DNA of 64,000 nucleotides, from positions 2,238,435 to 2,302,434 of the forward strand of contig PTFA01000092.1 of assembly GCA_003342895.1 (NCBI GenBank), in the 5' to 3' direction. This stretch comes from Casuarius casuarius (lineage: Eukaryota > Chordata > Aves > Casuariiformes > Casuariidae). This document shows, piece by piece, positions 48,001 through 60,455 of the stretch. Made by a program: the position numbers and the translations under genes. The notes beneath the pieces were generated by a model, which worked only from the letters and a program-made list of their open reading frames with translations, did not search any database and was not told where the DNA came from. Every line of letters begins with the position of its first letter. Within the stretch, counting starts at the first letter, position 1.

Positions 48001-51000
48001 TCTAAAGTTGGGAGCAATAAAAATGCAATACAGAGCATCATCCTGTGTTACACAATGCAAGGATGCTGGGCATGTTATAAATAAAATAACATAATGCTGA
48101 CATCTACCATGGTTTACAGGAACTTAATTCTTTTTCATCCTCCTGGTTTGACCAGTATTAAAGTAAAACTGAAAAGGGCAAAATCCAAGGAAATGAAATC
48201 ATGAAACTTTGTGGAAGCCATCTCACAAACAGATGGAATTGGCATTAGTAATATTAGGCCCTTCTGTCGTACATAGTGTATTAACATTATATAGAATTAT
48301 TGCATCCTCTTGATAAACAGAAGGCAACAGTCATTTCTGGAGTAGTCAAGTCTCCAAAATGCTTATCACAGGCTTTTCTACTACATTGCTGCTGAATAAC
48401 AGGCTTTTCATTGAGATATCTCCTTCATCTGGCTTTTTTTCCCTCCCAGTGAATGATCGATTTGTGTATTACGCCAGGCTGCAATCCTCTTGCAGAATAT
48501 CNGGAATCTATTTTTGGCTTGATTGCGAGATATCAAAAGCAGAAACACGATCATGCTTGNAACCGGAACTATTTATACACCAGCTCAGACCAGCACCCCT
48601 CTTTCCACTGTCACCCGTTCAAAAAAGCCAATGAACTAGTGAAATTCAAACATTTCCAAGATTTTTTTTTAATACCCCATATGCCTTTGCTACTGAGGAC
48701 TGTCAATGAGGAACTGTCACAAATGGGTTTCACATGAATCCTGACTGGTAAAGAACCATTCTTTCATGGGGTCTCATCTCCTTTTCCCTTTCAAAGCATA
48801 AGTACGGCAAATGTAGGAGAAATAAAACCTCAAATCCTCAATTTCTGCTGCAGCATGGGAAGAAATCTATACAAAATCCTGGACAATATCCATTTCTGTG
48901 GAGGGAAAGAAGATTTGGTATGGATGCACTCTCTATGCTGTCTCTCCTACTTGATGTGGGCGGAGTGGGTTGGAGGTCAGCATCCAAATTACTGCTTCTC
49001 TTCTTCATGAGGAGACACTGCCTTCCTACCCGTCTTCATTTTAGTGCTTTAGTAAATGGAGTTTCCGGAAAAAATGATGTACCATGGGGCCACACTGCTC
49101 TACCAACAGAGGATAGATTGAGAGGACGTCTTAGAGAGCCCTGAGTTAAAGACAAGTTTTCCAGTTCCACACAAAGTTGATGNGCTGGATGCCCATCTAT
49201 ACCTGTCTTACACTGGATGACACAGAGATGAAGAGGGCACATTAGAAGAGCAGTGTGTGTCACGGAAAAAGAAATTTGCTGATTATCAGGTGTCCCTAGG
49301 AACAGTCACNGTCTCCAAGTGATTGTACGAGTCCATGGAGTGCGTGAGATGAGCAGGCAGAGGATGGAAACTCCGCATGGAGAGGGGAGCGCAAGAGAGG
49401 CAATAAATAAAGGGAAGATCCGGAGGGGGGAAGCCTNCTTCCTACACAGCCCCACCTTTTTTCCAGATCAGCAAGTAAGAGCTTCCCCAAACAGCCCCCA
49501 GAGCACAAGTTCACTGGTGCACACCACTTAGTTTGCATCTTGTTTAACATTTGCCAATGCTCGCTAATCCTCTTAGGTATTAGTCTTGAGATGCCTGCCA
49601 AGCAGGGGAACAGCACAGCCTCCCAGGCAGCACTTAGACGAGCTCAGGGCTTCAAATGGGCCCTTTTGCAAAAGACAGTAAACCGCAGCTAACCTCAGAT
49701 TAGCACCTGAAAAGTCACTAGAGCATATCAAATATAAAGTTAAGTAGCCCTGATTTCTATGTCTTGGATGAATCCCTAGGATGTCATTCTGCATTAAGAG
49801 TAGGATTTTTATCTCTTAATTACCTGTTTAAAAGTTAAGTGGCTCATCTGAGTTAGTCATCTCTACTGTCTCTCTGTTGCCCGTTGCAAAGAGATCATCA
49901 CCTCCAGGTTATTTACAGCTGGGAAGCTGCAATCACCACTTTTTGTGTTACTAAATCACCCACCAGTGCAGATCTGGAGCAGGAATGGGCACATAACATA
50001 TTTCTGTTGGATTAGCCAAGCACATTATACTGAGTTTATTCTGGCCTTATGTTGGCTACCNCAACACAAACAATATTTGATCTAGCACAAAGCCAGATGG
50101 TGCGCAGTTAACCCTTCAGCACAAATCTGATGTGGCACAAGTGAGTGCACTAGGTCAGTGCATTGGGTCGTATAGCTGTAGGACTTCTGCCTTGGCGTTT
50201 GCAGTCCCTAAGCTTCCTGACATCAAGCACTCCCTGCCTGCCCTCCAAAGACGAGCTAAACGAAACGAGCATATTTCATCCTCCTAAAACAAATACTATG
50301 TCAGCTTTGGGTTGATTTGCATTTGATCTTGCAATACCCTAGATTTTGACACATTACGGTATCTTTCAGGATTTCCTCTGCGGGGGAATTTCCCCTCCCT
50401 ATTGTGTAACAGAGAAGACATGATGACCCCTTTCAAAGGAATGACTTCTCTTCCTTCTCTGACTCAAAATCCCAAACCAGTACCACAGCCACAAACTACA
50501 GCCACAGCCGTTATGAGACCAGGGCCAGGAACCCAGGCTCAGAGAGGAAGGTAAGAGCACGAGGGCAGCAGCCAGGGCTGCTGAGCACTGCCAGCAAGGA
50601 GAGGTAGCAGCTATAGGGAGAACATTACGGCCCACGGACTTTAGGAGGCTCTGAGAAGCCAACCTGTAATGATTGCTTCCCCAGAAGCCGGGGACACATT
50701 GCAATGGCCAGTCCTCACGAACGTCTCTGCTGCAAGCTCCTATAACGGCTACTGCTACTGCCGATGTCCTAATGTAGAAGGCACTGAAAACCCCAAGAAG
50801 GGCTACAAAGCACAGTGGTTGCAAANGGGCACGTATACCTTGGCTGTGTTATCTTCAATTGCCCATGTTTCCTGTCTAGCTATCTGACCAGATCTAAATA
50901 AATAAAAATCACTGCTGATCAAGAGAAGGGGTAGGACTCCACTGACGTCCTTTAGAAATGCTGGTGGAAAAACATTCGAAGCAATGTAATTCAGCATTAA

Positions 51001-54000
51001 GAGGCCTCTTTAAGAAAAACAACTCCAAACAAAACAGCAGGTCCATACCAACGCAGATCCCTATACGCACCAGCGTAGGCACAGGAAGGCACGTAGGCCG
51101 GTGTGCATGCACTCCCTCCAAGCGCAGGAACGACTCAGTTTGCAAACTGCATCTTGTGCAGGATGGCACTTTTTTCAATCCTACAAGGCGCAATCAGATC
51201 AGTAATTCATTCTTACTGCCAGGGAGCAAATTGTTGCCAAATGGTATTTCTTCCCGAGATAAAGAATAAACACGCNTATAATGTTTCCACTGTCAACCCG
51301 AAACATCTGCTGGAATTCGGAGGGGGCTGCTGTCCATGCGCGCTGGGGCAAAGCTTCTACTTTGCACCCTCCGTTTTCTCACGCATGAGAAATCGCAGCA
51401 TCAGACAGCAGCTGTTGGAGGATAGATTTACTTGGAAATCTGAAAACTGCCTTCCAGGGACTCCTGCTTCCATACAGCAATATAGTGTGTTTTTAATTTC
51501 TGATTCAGGAACTTTATTAACAATCTTTCCTAAGGAGCTGCCTGCACCTTACCACCCCTGCAAAGGTGCTACGAGAAATGGGCACAGGGAAAAAACCTTG
51601 TTCTCCGCTATCAGCTTGAACGAGGATAACAGAAGGCAAATTTTGATCACTTTTCCCTGAAAAATGATAGGCNTGATGCTGTCATTGCTGCTTACCCTTG
51701 AGCAGTATTTGTTCACGTAAGGCATTCAAGCAAGTTCCTGAGATTTCTCACAGGCAGTAAAAGACAGTTCAAGGGAATAAAAATTGGGTGTTTTGTGATG
51801 GTAGGCAAGAAAGTATTTTTATTGCCTCCTGAAAAAAGGGTTGCTGTAAAACAATAATATTTGAGACAGATACTCAGAGTACCACAGATTGGGTACGTAC
51901 TTTTCACTCATTTTAATTTAATTTCTTGAGTATCTCAGAATATTCCTTTCAGGGTTTTCCACCAAATAAGAGAAAAATACCCAACTAAATGGATTACGGG
52001 CTGACTGAGGTTATAGGGAGACTCCAGAAAAGATTAATACTGTTATAACCTAGACCCACATCTGGCTTGAAGGGACTAAATCCTCAGTAAGACTGAATCC
52101 ACTCCAGCAATACAAAGACGACCTTAAAGCTGCTTTGAAAAGCCTGACAGGGAAGCCCTTGTTGCTGGGAACTCTTATGCCGGCACAAAGCTCCNTGTCA
52201 TCTGCTCTGTCCTCAACTATGCTTAAGTGGTGCAGGATCAGATCCATCACCGGCAGAAGGCATCGATCCCTTGCAATGAAATCCTTTTGCAGCTAACGTA
52301 AAGGTAGAGCAGCCTTACAGCTGCTCTAACTTGGAGCTGGGACAAGGACTGAGCTCACATTTCCTATGGGGCTTCCTTAAGAAATCTTAAATTAATCTTT
52401 GATGCCATACAGCAATANACANTAAAAATAGGAATCAATTTGATTTNTGTTGCAACTATGCACAGTGGCATGTCACAAGAGAAGAAATTGGCCTAATGCC
52501 TTCCCTGCACCAGGGATTTCAAAGGCTGCNGGTAACGCTTGCCACTTTGCTGAANGGTGAACAAGAATAAGAATAAACAGAACGTTTCACGCCGTTAACA
52601 TACTCCCCTTCCTCATAAACTCATTTATAGTCCAAAAGTGGGATGACATTATTTTTGACACCTGCAANATAGTAAACCAGGGTAAAAGATTTAGGGGTCC
52701 TTCTGCCTGAACAGTGATTTAAGGNTGGAATAAAACGATGCCATTAATATTAAACACTTCACTTCCTCATCGCTTGCTCTACGCTGTACTAACCAGAGGT
52801 CTGATACAAAACCTATTAAAGTTAGTGGCCCTCTCTAGGTACCAGTGTACAAATTCCTTATCCCAACTACCAAAGTAGGACGGATCTTTTTGTGGGGGAT
52901 TCATAAAGCAGACAAAGTCCTTGACTTTGCTCAGAACTTTTTTTTTTTTTTTTAAACACAGAAACTGTTTGCAGAATCTCTTTGTTCTGAAATTGCCAAG
53001 TTCAGCACTACTCAGAGGCTTGAGTTTGCCAGGAGGGCACAAAACTAATGATGTCATAGGGAGGTCTTTGCAAAAAAGTANTTTTAAAAATAAGAAGGCA
53101 AACGGTTACAGGATAGGAGCAGCTCTTATGTGCAGAGAGNCCACAGCTAGGGAGGACTGCGACAGCTCAGGAGCCTACTGATAAGCAAGTGCTTATCAGC
53201 TGAGCATGGCACTGCACAAAGGCAAGTATATCACTTCTGGATGCTTAGCAGGAAAATGCCCTGTGTCGTACAGACACCATGTTGCAGTTTAAGGCAGTTC
53301 TGTTCCCAAATTTTGCTTTTCTGTGCACAAAGACCAACCCTCCATAGGCCACAATAACGTGCCTTTTAAATGCACCAGGAAAGCCCAACACATTTCAGAG
53401 CACCGATATCAAAATCGGAACTCCACTGAATTGCATAGCAGCCAACATCAAAAAAACCCTATGGGTGGTTAACAACTCCTTAGTGTTACTTTGACACAGC
53501 TACCTCATTTTATTAAAACCAGAATTAGAAGGGCGAACCTTTCTCCTGAAATCAAACTCAGCATTTCACCGATCCAACAGACCAGCAACAAGCTGTCAGC
53601 TCTGCTAAACAGTTGTATTGGCAAATCGTTTCCACTACTCATGATTGCATTAATGGGATTCTGCAAGAGCAAAAGTCCCAAGCTCTGAATAATCAACGCA
53701 TGGGCTGAGGTTCAAGGAACAACGTGAAGACGACAAGAAAGCCAAACGCTAAAGCAGAATTTTCGGCACCCAGGCACACGAGGGCCCTCACCCAAGGGAG
53801 GACCCCCACGTTCTTGGGAGAGGCAGGTGTTGCTGCCCTTGGTGCACTCAAACAAAATGACGGAAAGCGAACCAAGAGCTCAGGGCTGCTCTTTGGGATG
53901 GGACGAGCAAAACGACAGGCGTAAAACGTTGCAATGATTCACTCACTGCGTTACTGCAGGTGAAAAGGCCCGAAGCAGAGGCCAGGACCCCAGCGTGCCC

Positions 54001-55710
54001 AGTGCAGCAGGGACGGACAAGCTGGTGCTGATCTCTCTAAGCCAGTGGATATTTCTTTTGTTAGTGGCTGATCTCCACTTCCCTCTTGCCTGTAAATCTC
54101 CGTAATCTCTGTAAAGATTTCATTAAGTACCTGCTCAGGTAGTTTCTGNTTTTGGTAGCCAAGAACGAAAACCCCAAGCCAACCACTGCTACCTGCGCTA
54201 CCCTCGATCGAGAGCTGCACTTACGTTCTTTGCCACCATCACTTTGGGGGCTGGACCCACACGTGGGATGAATTAGCCCAACACGAGCAGACGGGTCTGT
54301 CTGACGCAGCTTTCACGCCCCAGCGTGCTGCCGGCGAGCCCAGCGCCAGCGCCCGTTCCGGCCCAGCGCCAGCGCGGCGAGGCAGCTGCCTGCGGTGGGG
54401 CTCTCGCTGCCCGACCCGCGCGCACAGCTCTGCCTCGCTCCGCTTTTCTGTCACTTCTGGCAGCCTGCAGGCCGGACCTCTTCGNGTATAAATAGCTGCA
54501 CATTTCTTTCTTTTCGTTATTTGACTAAGCCTCTCTCCCTGCCCCGTTTCATACTTTTTTTTTCACATTTGCAGCAGCTCAAGTCATGTATCTCTAACGA
54601 TCTTTGTGTTCATCCCTCCTCAAATGCTATTTTAACATGTACTTTTACAGCCAAGTGACACTACAGAAACCAGGAGCCAAGAGATGAAAACGGAGGTGCC
54701 AGACCGAGATAACTTCACATTTGTAGCGTGCTGCCCAGTAAAAACCAAACAGCCTATAAAACGGTAATAATATTAAAGCCACAAGCTCATGCCCACGGAG
54801 CCTTTTGAGGGCTTGAACCCAAAATCACTTTTTCTGTGTGTGGGATTAACCTCATCAGAAGAAACAGGCCGGCAGGAACGGTGGAGGCCAGGTGATGGGC
54901 ACGCTCTGCCTTCGGCTCAGCGCGGTTTGCGGCTCCCTTCTCTAACTTCAGCTACTGTTTGCTTAAAACAAGGAACAGATTATTCATGCCCTTTTTATTC
55001 ATCCTAAGGATGACTTTACCACGCCTGCTCACTCGCTTTGCTCACCTTCTGCCCCTGCCTCACGTCTTTCGCAGCCGCGCAGAGAAAGGTGGGTTTTATA
55101 ACGGAAAAAAAATAAAAAACCAGAAACCAGTTTTGATAAAATTGGATTAAAAGGCGGTAGAAATACAGTTTCAAAACCAACACCCGAGATCTCTCGGGAA
55201 GGGAAAATCTCAGTAAGTTCGACTATTCTTGCGATTTTTTTTTTTTTTGGAAGGAATCGGGAGCGCTTTGGGGGCAGTGGGCCCCCCGCCGCCCCGCCGG
55301 CTCCCCCAGCCCCACATCCCGGGCCGGGGTGGAGGGGGGGGTCCTGGTTTTCGTTACCCCACGGGGCGGCCGGCGGGATTTCCCCCCCCCCGCGCGCCCA
55401 TCCCCGCCGCCTCGGGGCGCGCCGCTGCCGCAGACACGTGCGGGGCGGACGGAGCGGGCAGAGCCCAGCGCAGCTCGGCGTGACCCGGGCCGGGCCGCCG
55501 GGGAGGACTCGCCGTGGGGCCGGGGGTCTCCCCGTGGGGCGGAGGGGGGGGGGGTCTGTCCGCCGCTGCCCGGCGCCGCAAACACCCCACCCCGGCGGGG
55601 ACCAGCCCGCGGCGTGACGCGGTGCCGGCGGCCGCGCCGCCATCCCTCCATCCCTCCCTGCATCCATCCATCCCTCCCTGCATCCATCCCTCCATCCCCC
55701 GCCGCGGTAC
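42061..55710 (-). other. SLCO4A1: Putative long first intron of SLCO4A1
   Basis: About 13.6 kb lies between the acceptor at 42061 and the CpG island. It is mostly AT-rich, with GC-rich spots at about 45.5-46.5 and 54.3-54.45 kb and poly-T at about 52.94 kb. The longest open frames match no family I know. Long first introns commonly carry enhancers, but none can be named from sequence alone. Confidence 0.45.
55641..55699. repeat. Imperfect CATC/CCCT tetranucleotide microsatellite
   Basis: Tandem variations of CATC and CCCT run for about 60 bases immediately beside the putative first-exon donor, inside the CpG island. This is a simple-sequence repeat and likely polymorphic in length. It creates repeated Met-Asp-Gly-type open frames on the minus strand that are not genes. 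Confidence 0.8.
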
Positions 55711-55790
55711 CTGCCGCCGCCGCCGCTGCCCTTTCGCCGCCGCCCCCGCGCTCCCTCCCCAGGCCCCTGCCGCGGGGGCGGGCCCGGCGC
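55711..55790 (-). other. SLCO4A1: Putative non-coding first exon of SLCO4A1 (5' UTR)
   Basis: On the minus strand a GGC-repeat-rich stretch ends in CAG followed by the donor-like gtaccg (55710-55705). It lies inside the strongest CpG island of the window, downstream in minus-strand sense of a GC box and two CCAAT boxes. The 5' end is a guess, because the start of transcription cannot be seen. Assignment to SLCO4A1 is inferred from orientation and from the acceptor at 42061, the next good acceptor joined to the gene. Another first exon elsewhere in the 13.6-kb interval is possible. Confidence 0.4.
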
Positions 55791-57617
55791 CCTGACGGAC
55801 GCGCGCCTCGCCCAATGGGCGGCCGCCCCGCCGTGGCCTTACGGCGGGCGCACCAATGGCGGGGAAACTGAGGCCGAAGCGAAAGTGGAGGGTAACAAAG
55901 GCGGCGGGGAGAGGGTCGGGGAGAGGGATGGGGGAGAGGGGCCGGGCGGGGAGGCGAGGGGAGATGGGGGAGAGGAGAGGGCAGGTGCGCAGCAGGTGCC
56001 TCAGCACCAGCGCGCCCCGGCCGCAGCCCCGCGCACCTCTCGGGGGCCCGGGCGCCCCTGCGGGCCCTCCCCGGGCAAGGGGGTGCCTGGGGGCGGCTGA
56101 GCCCCTCTGCGGCCCGGGCCGCCCGGGAGAAGCCACGTGCTGGGGACGCGTTTTGGGCCCCGTCCGCCCCCGAGGCGGGGGGGAAGGCGCCGGCGAGGGG
56201 ACGCACCTGCGGCGGCCGAGGGCGACGGCAGGAATTTGGTCTCCTGCTGCTGTTCCAGCGGCCCGAGCTCCTGCAAGAGGGGAGAAGGAGCAGGAGAGCA
56301 GATGCACCGGTGTCACCGCGTCTGGGGCGCAAACGCGGCTATCGCAGCGTTATCTTTATGAGCGCAATATAGCGCCAAATGCTCTCCGGGCAGGAACCGC
56401 GGAGTTAATGATTGCCGGGGAAATACCGCGCGGCCACCGCCTCGGCACCCGGGGGCCGGAGCCGAAGGGGCCGCGCTGAAGCAGCGTGCGAGCAAGCTGA
56501 GCCGAGGGGTGCAGCGACTGGCACGAATGCACCTGTTTGTGCATTTTTCTCCTCTGTCTGCTGAGCTGCCTCCTCCTCTATAGGCACAGCGGGGACAGGG
56601 AGTGGCTGCGCAGGTGACTCCGGAGCCAGCAGCCGCCCCGGGGCACTTCGGGGTATTAATCACCCGGGCAGGAGCAATCGCGGCAGAGGCGACACGTGTG
56701 TGAGAGGCTCTGGGCGAGCAGGTCGTGTGCGCCTGCCAGTGCAGCCTTTGCAGCCTGCTTTGCATCTATTATAACGGCTAATTCATATCACTTGGGAATT
56801 TGGCCTGTTTCTGCATGTTAAGAGATAAACATGCAGTGCCTGAATTATTTAGCTCTTGAAAGTGCGAGTCGGTTCTGCGTTACCNAGGCTGAGAGCCTGC
56901 GGGACAGCCTGGCTAATGGAAGAGCCCAGCTAGCGCTATGGGTGGTGGCGAGGAGGGCAAGGGGACAGCATCCCCGGAGGTCTGACGTACCGCCAGCGGC
57001 CGCGAGCCCGCTGGTACCTGTCTTGGCGTCGCGCAGAGCCAGCCGGGCGCCCACGTGCTCCCGCGTCCCCGCTGCCCAGGGCTGGCTCGGGTACTCACGT
57101 CCCCAGCGTGGTCGTTCGCCCCTGGGTAACTAAAAGCTGATGCAGAAGCAAAAGCCGACCTTGGAGCTCCGCGGGGCTTCCCCTGCCGCTGCGGGAACGT
57201 GCCCTTTGCCGTTGCTGCTGGCTCTCGTCCTCTTCAGCGGCGGCTCATGGGTGGAGATGGGAGGTGCTGCCTTCCTGTCCTGTCCTTGCTGTGTCGGACA
57301 GAGTTAAGGGTGGATGAGCTGCTTTCAGGTTTTGCTTTCACTTAACAGGCTAAATTAGGCGCTGCTGAATAAGCTTAGGCAAAAATTACATGTGAGGAAC
57401 ACTGCTGTGTACGATGTGCTGTGGTCAGGAAAAACAGGAATTGTTTGGCTCCAGGGATAAATGTGGGTATTGCTTTATTATTTATGGATAATTTCCTGAG
57501 CTACTCGCTGAACTCGGGGCGTTGTTTTGGCTGGGTGCTGTACGATCACTGATGAGTAAGTCCCTGTTTCAGATAGTTTATATTTTAAATAAACAGGGCG
57601 TGAAGGACAGCAGATGT

Positions 57618-57662
57618 ACAAAGGTAAAGTGATGTGTCAAAGGCATCAGAGCTGGGAAAAAA
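57618..57662 (+). mobile_element. Possible MIR-like SINE core fragment
   Basis: A stretch resembling the conserved core of MIR/CORE-SINEs, with an aggtaaagtga-type start, a caaagg middle and an agagctggga-type end. It is short and diverged. Ancient MIR copies survive in small numbers in birds and reptiles, but a chance match cannot be excluded. Confidence 0.3.
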
Positions 57663-60254
57663 ACACGTTTCCTGTTTAACCAAGGTCACGCAAGCTGCAT
57701 TTGGGACCCTGTGGCTCCAGCTTCATGGTGATGCCTGCCTGCCCCTCAGCCCCTTTCCAGGCAGGGCTGTGTGGAGCAGCTCACTTCTCCACGTGCATCT
57801 CAGTCTGTCCTGCCTTTGGTGAGGCTGTCCTCAGAGGTTCAGACTGGTGCTTTATTTCATTTTTGGTGATTTTTTTTTTTCTTACAGCATCCCAAAATAT
57901 GCTATCTCTTGGGTGATGGAAATGAAAAGATACAGAGCTTGTCCCATAGATCTGCATGAGATAATGGTTTCCGTGATAACATGTCTAAGGGAGAAGGCAT
58001 GGCAAGGAAGGACAGAGGTGACTGAAGAAATCTGTCTTCTACAAAAGTGTTTAGAAGATGCCAGGCAGTGGCATGGCAAGTCAGTCTTGCCATCTCTGCC
58101 GATTCACTTTTAAATGGAGCATAAATGAAACTTGCTCTTGGGGTAGACACCTTGAGATTTAGAAGACCCCAGGTATCAGTCTACCTATGGAAATACGCAC
58201 CTTGACGCTGGCAGCGGCTGAGCCCTTATCCAGAGCCCAGACAAATCTGTATCCACCCAGAAGGACTGGACTCATCCCCCAAGATCTTAGTAGCAGTCTT
58301 GCGAAGGGATAAGAGAAGGCCACAGTTCATTTGCTAAAGCTGTAGAAACGCATGAGATGCATGCGAGGCGATGAAGGCTTGTTGGGGGGCATGAGCTGGA
58401 GAGCAAAGGCTGGAGCTTTCTCTTCTCGAGAAAGAATTGGCAAGGTTTGGGCACAGCTTACATTGAGCACAGAAAGAGACCTGCCTCGAGGACGTCCCTC
58501 GCTCAGGGAGGACAGGCAGGGTGGTAGTGACAGCCAGTAACCAAGATAAGGGTGGCAGGAGCGTGGGGCTTTGCATGAGCCCAGGTATTGCCTCGTGGGA
58601 TCTGCAAGTTGGTCTTCTCGCACCTCAGTTTACGTCAGGCTCATTTTCTCTCCGCAGCAATACAAACCTGTGAAGGGGAAGAACGAAATGTAAGTGAATG
58701 TAAAGATGCATTGAAGAAAAAATTTGAGAAGTGTTTGCTAAGTTGTGGTTGTTGTCTTGGTGAGAGCCACATACGCCACCTCCAAAGGGAAAGCCGTCCT
58801 CGCAGCCACGGCAGTGACAAGGAGTAAGGAGACACAACCCTCTCTCCCTGCAGAGTCTGGGCCATCTGTATGCAGTGGTGAGTCACACTGGTTTGCTTTG
58901 ACAGGATCTGGCCTAAATCTTCCTTACCTCTGCTAATCTCTTGTCTTGGGACTATCTCCTTTCGCTCCATCCTTTGTCAAGTTTAGCCAAATTGGATGAT
59001 TCAGCTTTGCTAGTAGCTGGTACTACCAGAAGCTGTTCTTTAGAAACGTAAGGGGACAAGATTTTTGCTTGGCTGAGGCTTGTTTGTTGGCACAAAGGTT
59101 ATTTCGGAAAGGATGGGGCCATTTATGCCCCAGTCCATCATTAAAGCTGAGAATTACCATGGCAATGACAGTAATAATGACGACGAGACTGGTAATCGTA
59201 TTAGTATTATCATTCCTAACATTATAATCATTATATCATTACTACTACCTACTCTTGTAGGGTTTGATAGACTCAGATCATTTTAACTTGACTGAAACTC
59301 TGGTTTTACAGGTCACTGTAACACTTGCAAATATACCTGCAATGATTTTCTGTGTGAACTATCTGCTCTTTAGTATTTCAAACCGAGAGGGATTTATGAT
59401 GCATAGTACCTCTGTCAGAAGCTTTGGGAATGTTCAGACACATACTTCTGGGCTGTTGTTTTTATAAATCTATGTAAATCATTAAAATGCATGTTCTAAT
59501 GAATGCAAATTTTGTGTCACAAAAGGGAAGTCAGTTGGCTAGAGGCTTTCTGAAGGCTGGAGTTGCTCCATCAACAGAAATTGTAGAAAGATGTTTCTTC
59601 AGGTTCAGTCCTGTAAGTCAAGTGGGACTTCAGATGATCATGACAATCCTTGGGGTAAATCTGTGCAGACATAAACCTTATTAACTCCAATCAAGTAAAA
59701 CTGTACTCATTTTTCATAGATTCACAAAGCTGACTAAGAAAAGTGGAATTGTTGTACATTCATCATGTAAAGTCCAATTCTGGAAACATTTACATTTTTA
59801 ATATAGTTATGTGTGCATGTATTGATGAGATTTGGTTAATGTAGTCATAAGCAATTTATTTAAAGACCCATATGGTCTAACACAGATAGATTTCTGGTGC
59901 CAGAATTATCATTTCCTGATATTGCTGTTATAAATACTTGCATGATTCAAATCTCCTGTTGCAGAACAAGCAACAAATCTCCTGGAAGGAAATACAGAAC
60001 TGGATTTTTTTTTTTCTAAAGTAAGGTGTTTTTTAGAGTTTTCTTCTACCTCTAATTTGAGCCAGAAACTCATTCACAGGAAAAATATAATAAATAGCCA
60101 ATAAGGATCACTTCAAAAGCACTGGCTAGCGTTGGCTTGCAGTGGGAACTGCACTTACAAAAATCCCACCTGGAATTTTTGCCAGACTTTTATCCTACCT
60201 CGGTAAGACCCGACTGGTTTTGAGACCTAGAGCATTATAATCCATTCTGTTCAG

Positions 60255-60455
60255 CTTCGTGAGCCATATTTATCACTATGAGAACAAGGGACCGCTTAAA
60301 TGGAAGGATCAGGTAGAAGGTTTAGAGGAAGCTCTTCCACAGCTCACGATTAAATAGCAGCGATCGTTGCCAGAGGGCATTGCGGAGCCTCAAAGTATAA
60401 CTACGTTCAAAGAGGGATTAGTCAAATTCATGGATGACACAAGGTCCAGCAGCTT
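60255..60455 (+). mobile_element. Degenerate CR1 LINE 3' fragment
   Basis: The order and wording of several segments match the 3' part of sauropsid CR1 elements: a start resembling agaacaaggg, a middle of tgccagagggca type, and then ttcaaagagggattag followed by aaattcatgga. There is no reverse transcriptase coding sequence, so this is a short 5'-truncated remnant, as is usual for CR1. The identification is from memory of the consensus. Confidence 0.65.

Larger units (their letters stand above)
55240..56250. promoter_or_regulatory. CpG-island promoter, possibly bidirectional
   Basis: About 1 kb is extremely GC-rich and dense in CpG. A GC box lies at 55774-55783. Two CCAAT boxes (55812-55816 and 55853-55857) are about 41 bases apart, and the second overlaps a YY1-like AATGGCGG. 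NF-Y boxes act in either orientation, so the island could drive SLCO4A1 leftwards and a divergent transcript rightwards. An 11-G run on the plus strand lies at 55544-55554. Long open frames on both strands here result from the base composition. Confidence 0.65.

Noticed and set aside
55223..56332. 369-codon minus-strand and 207-codon plus-strand open frames in the CpG island
   Set aside because: Low-complexity Pro/Arg/Ala/Gly sequence with overlapping open frames on both strands is expected where stops are depleted by GC content. No domain, and no exon phases to join.
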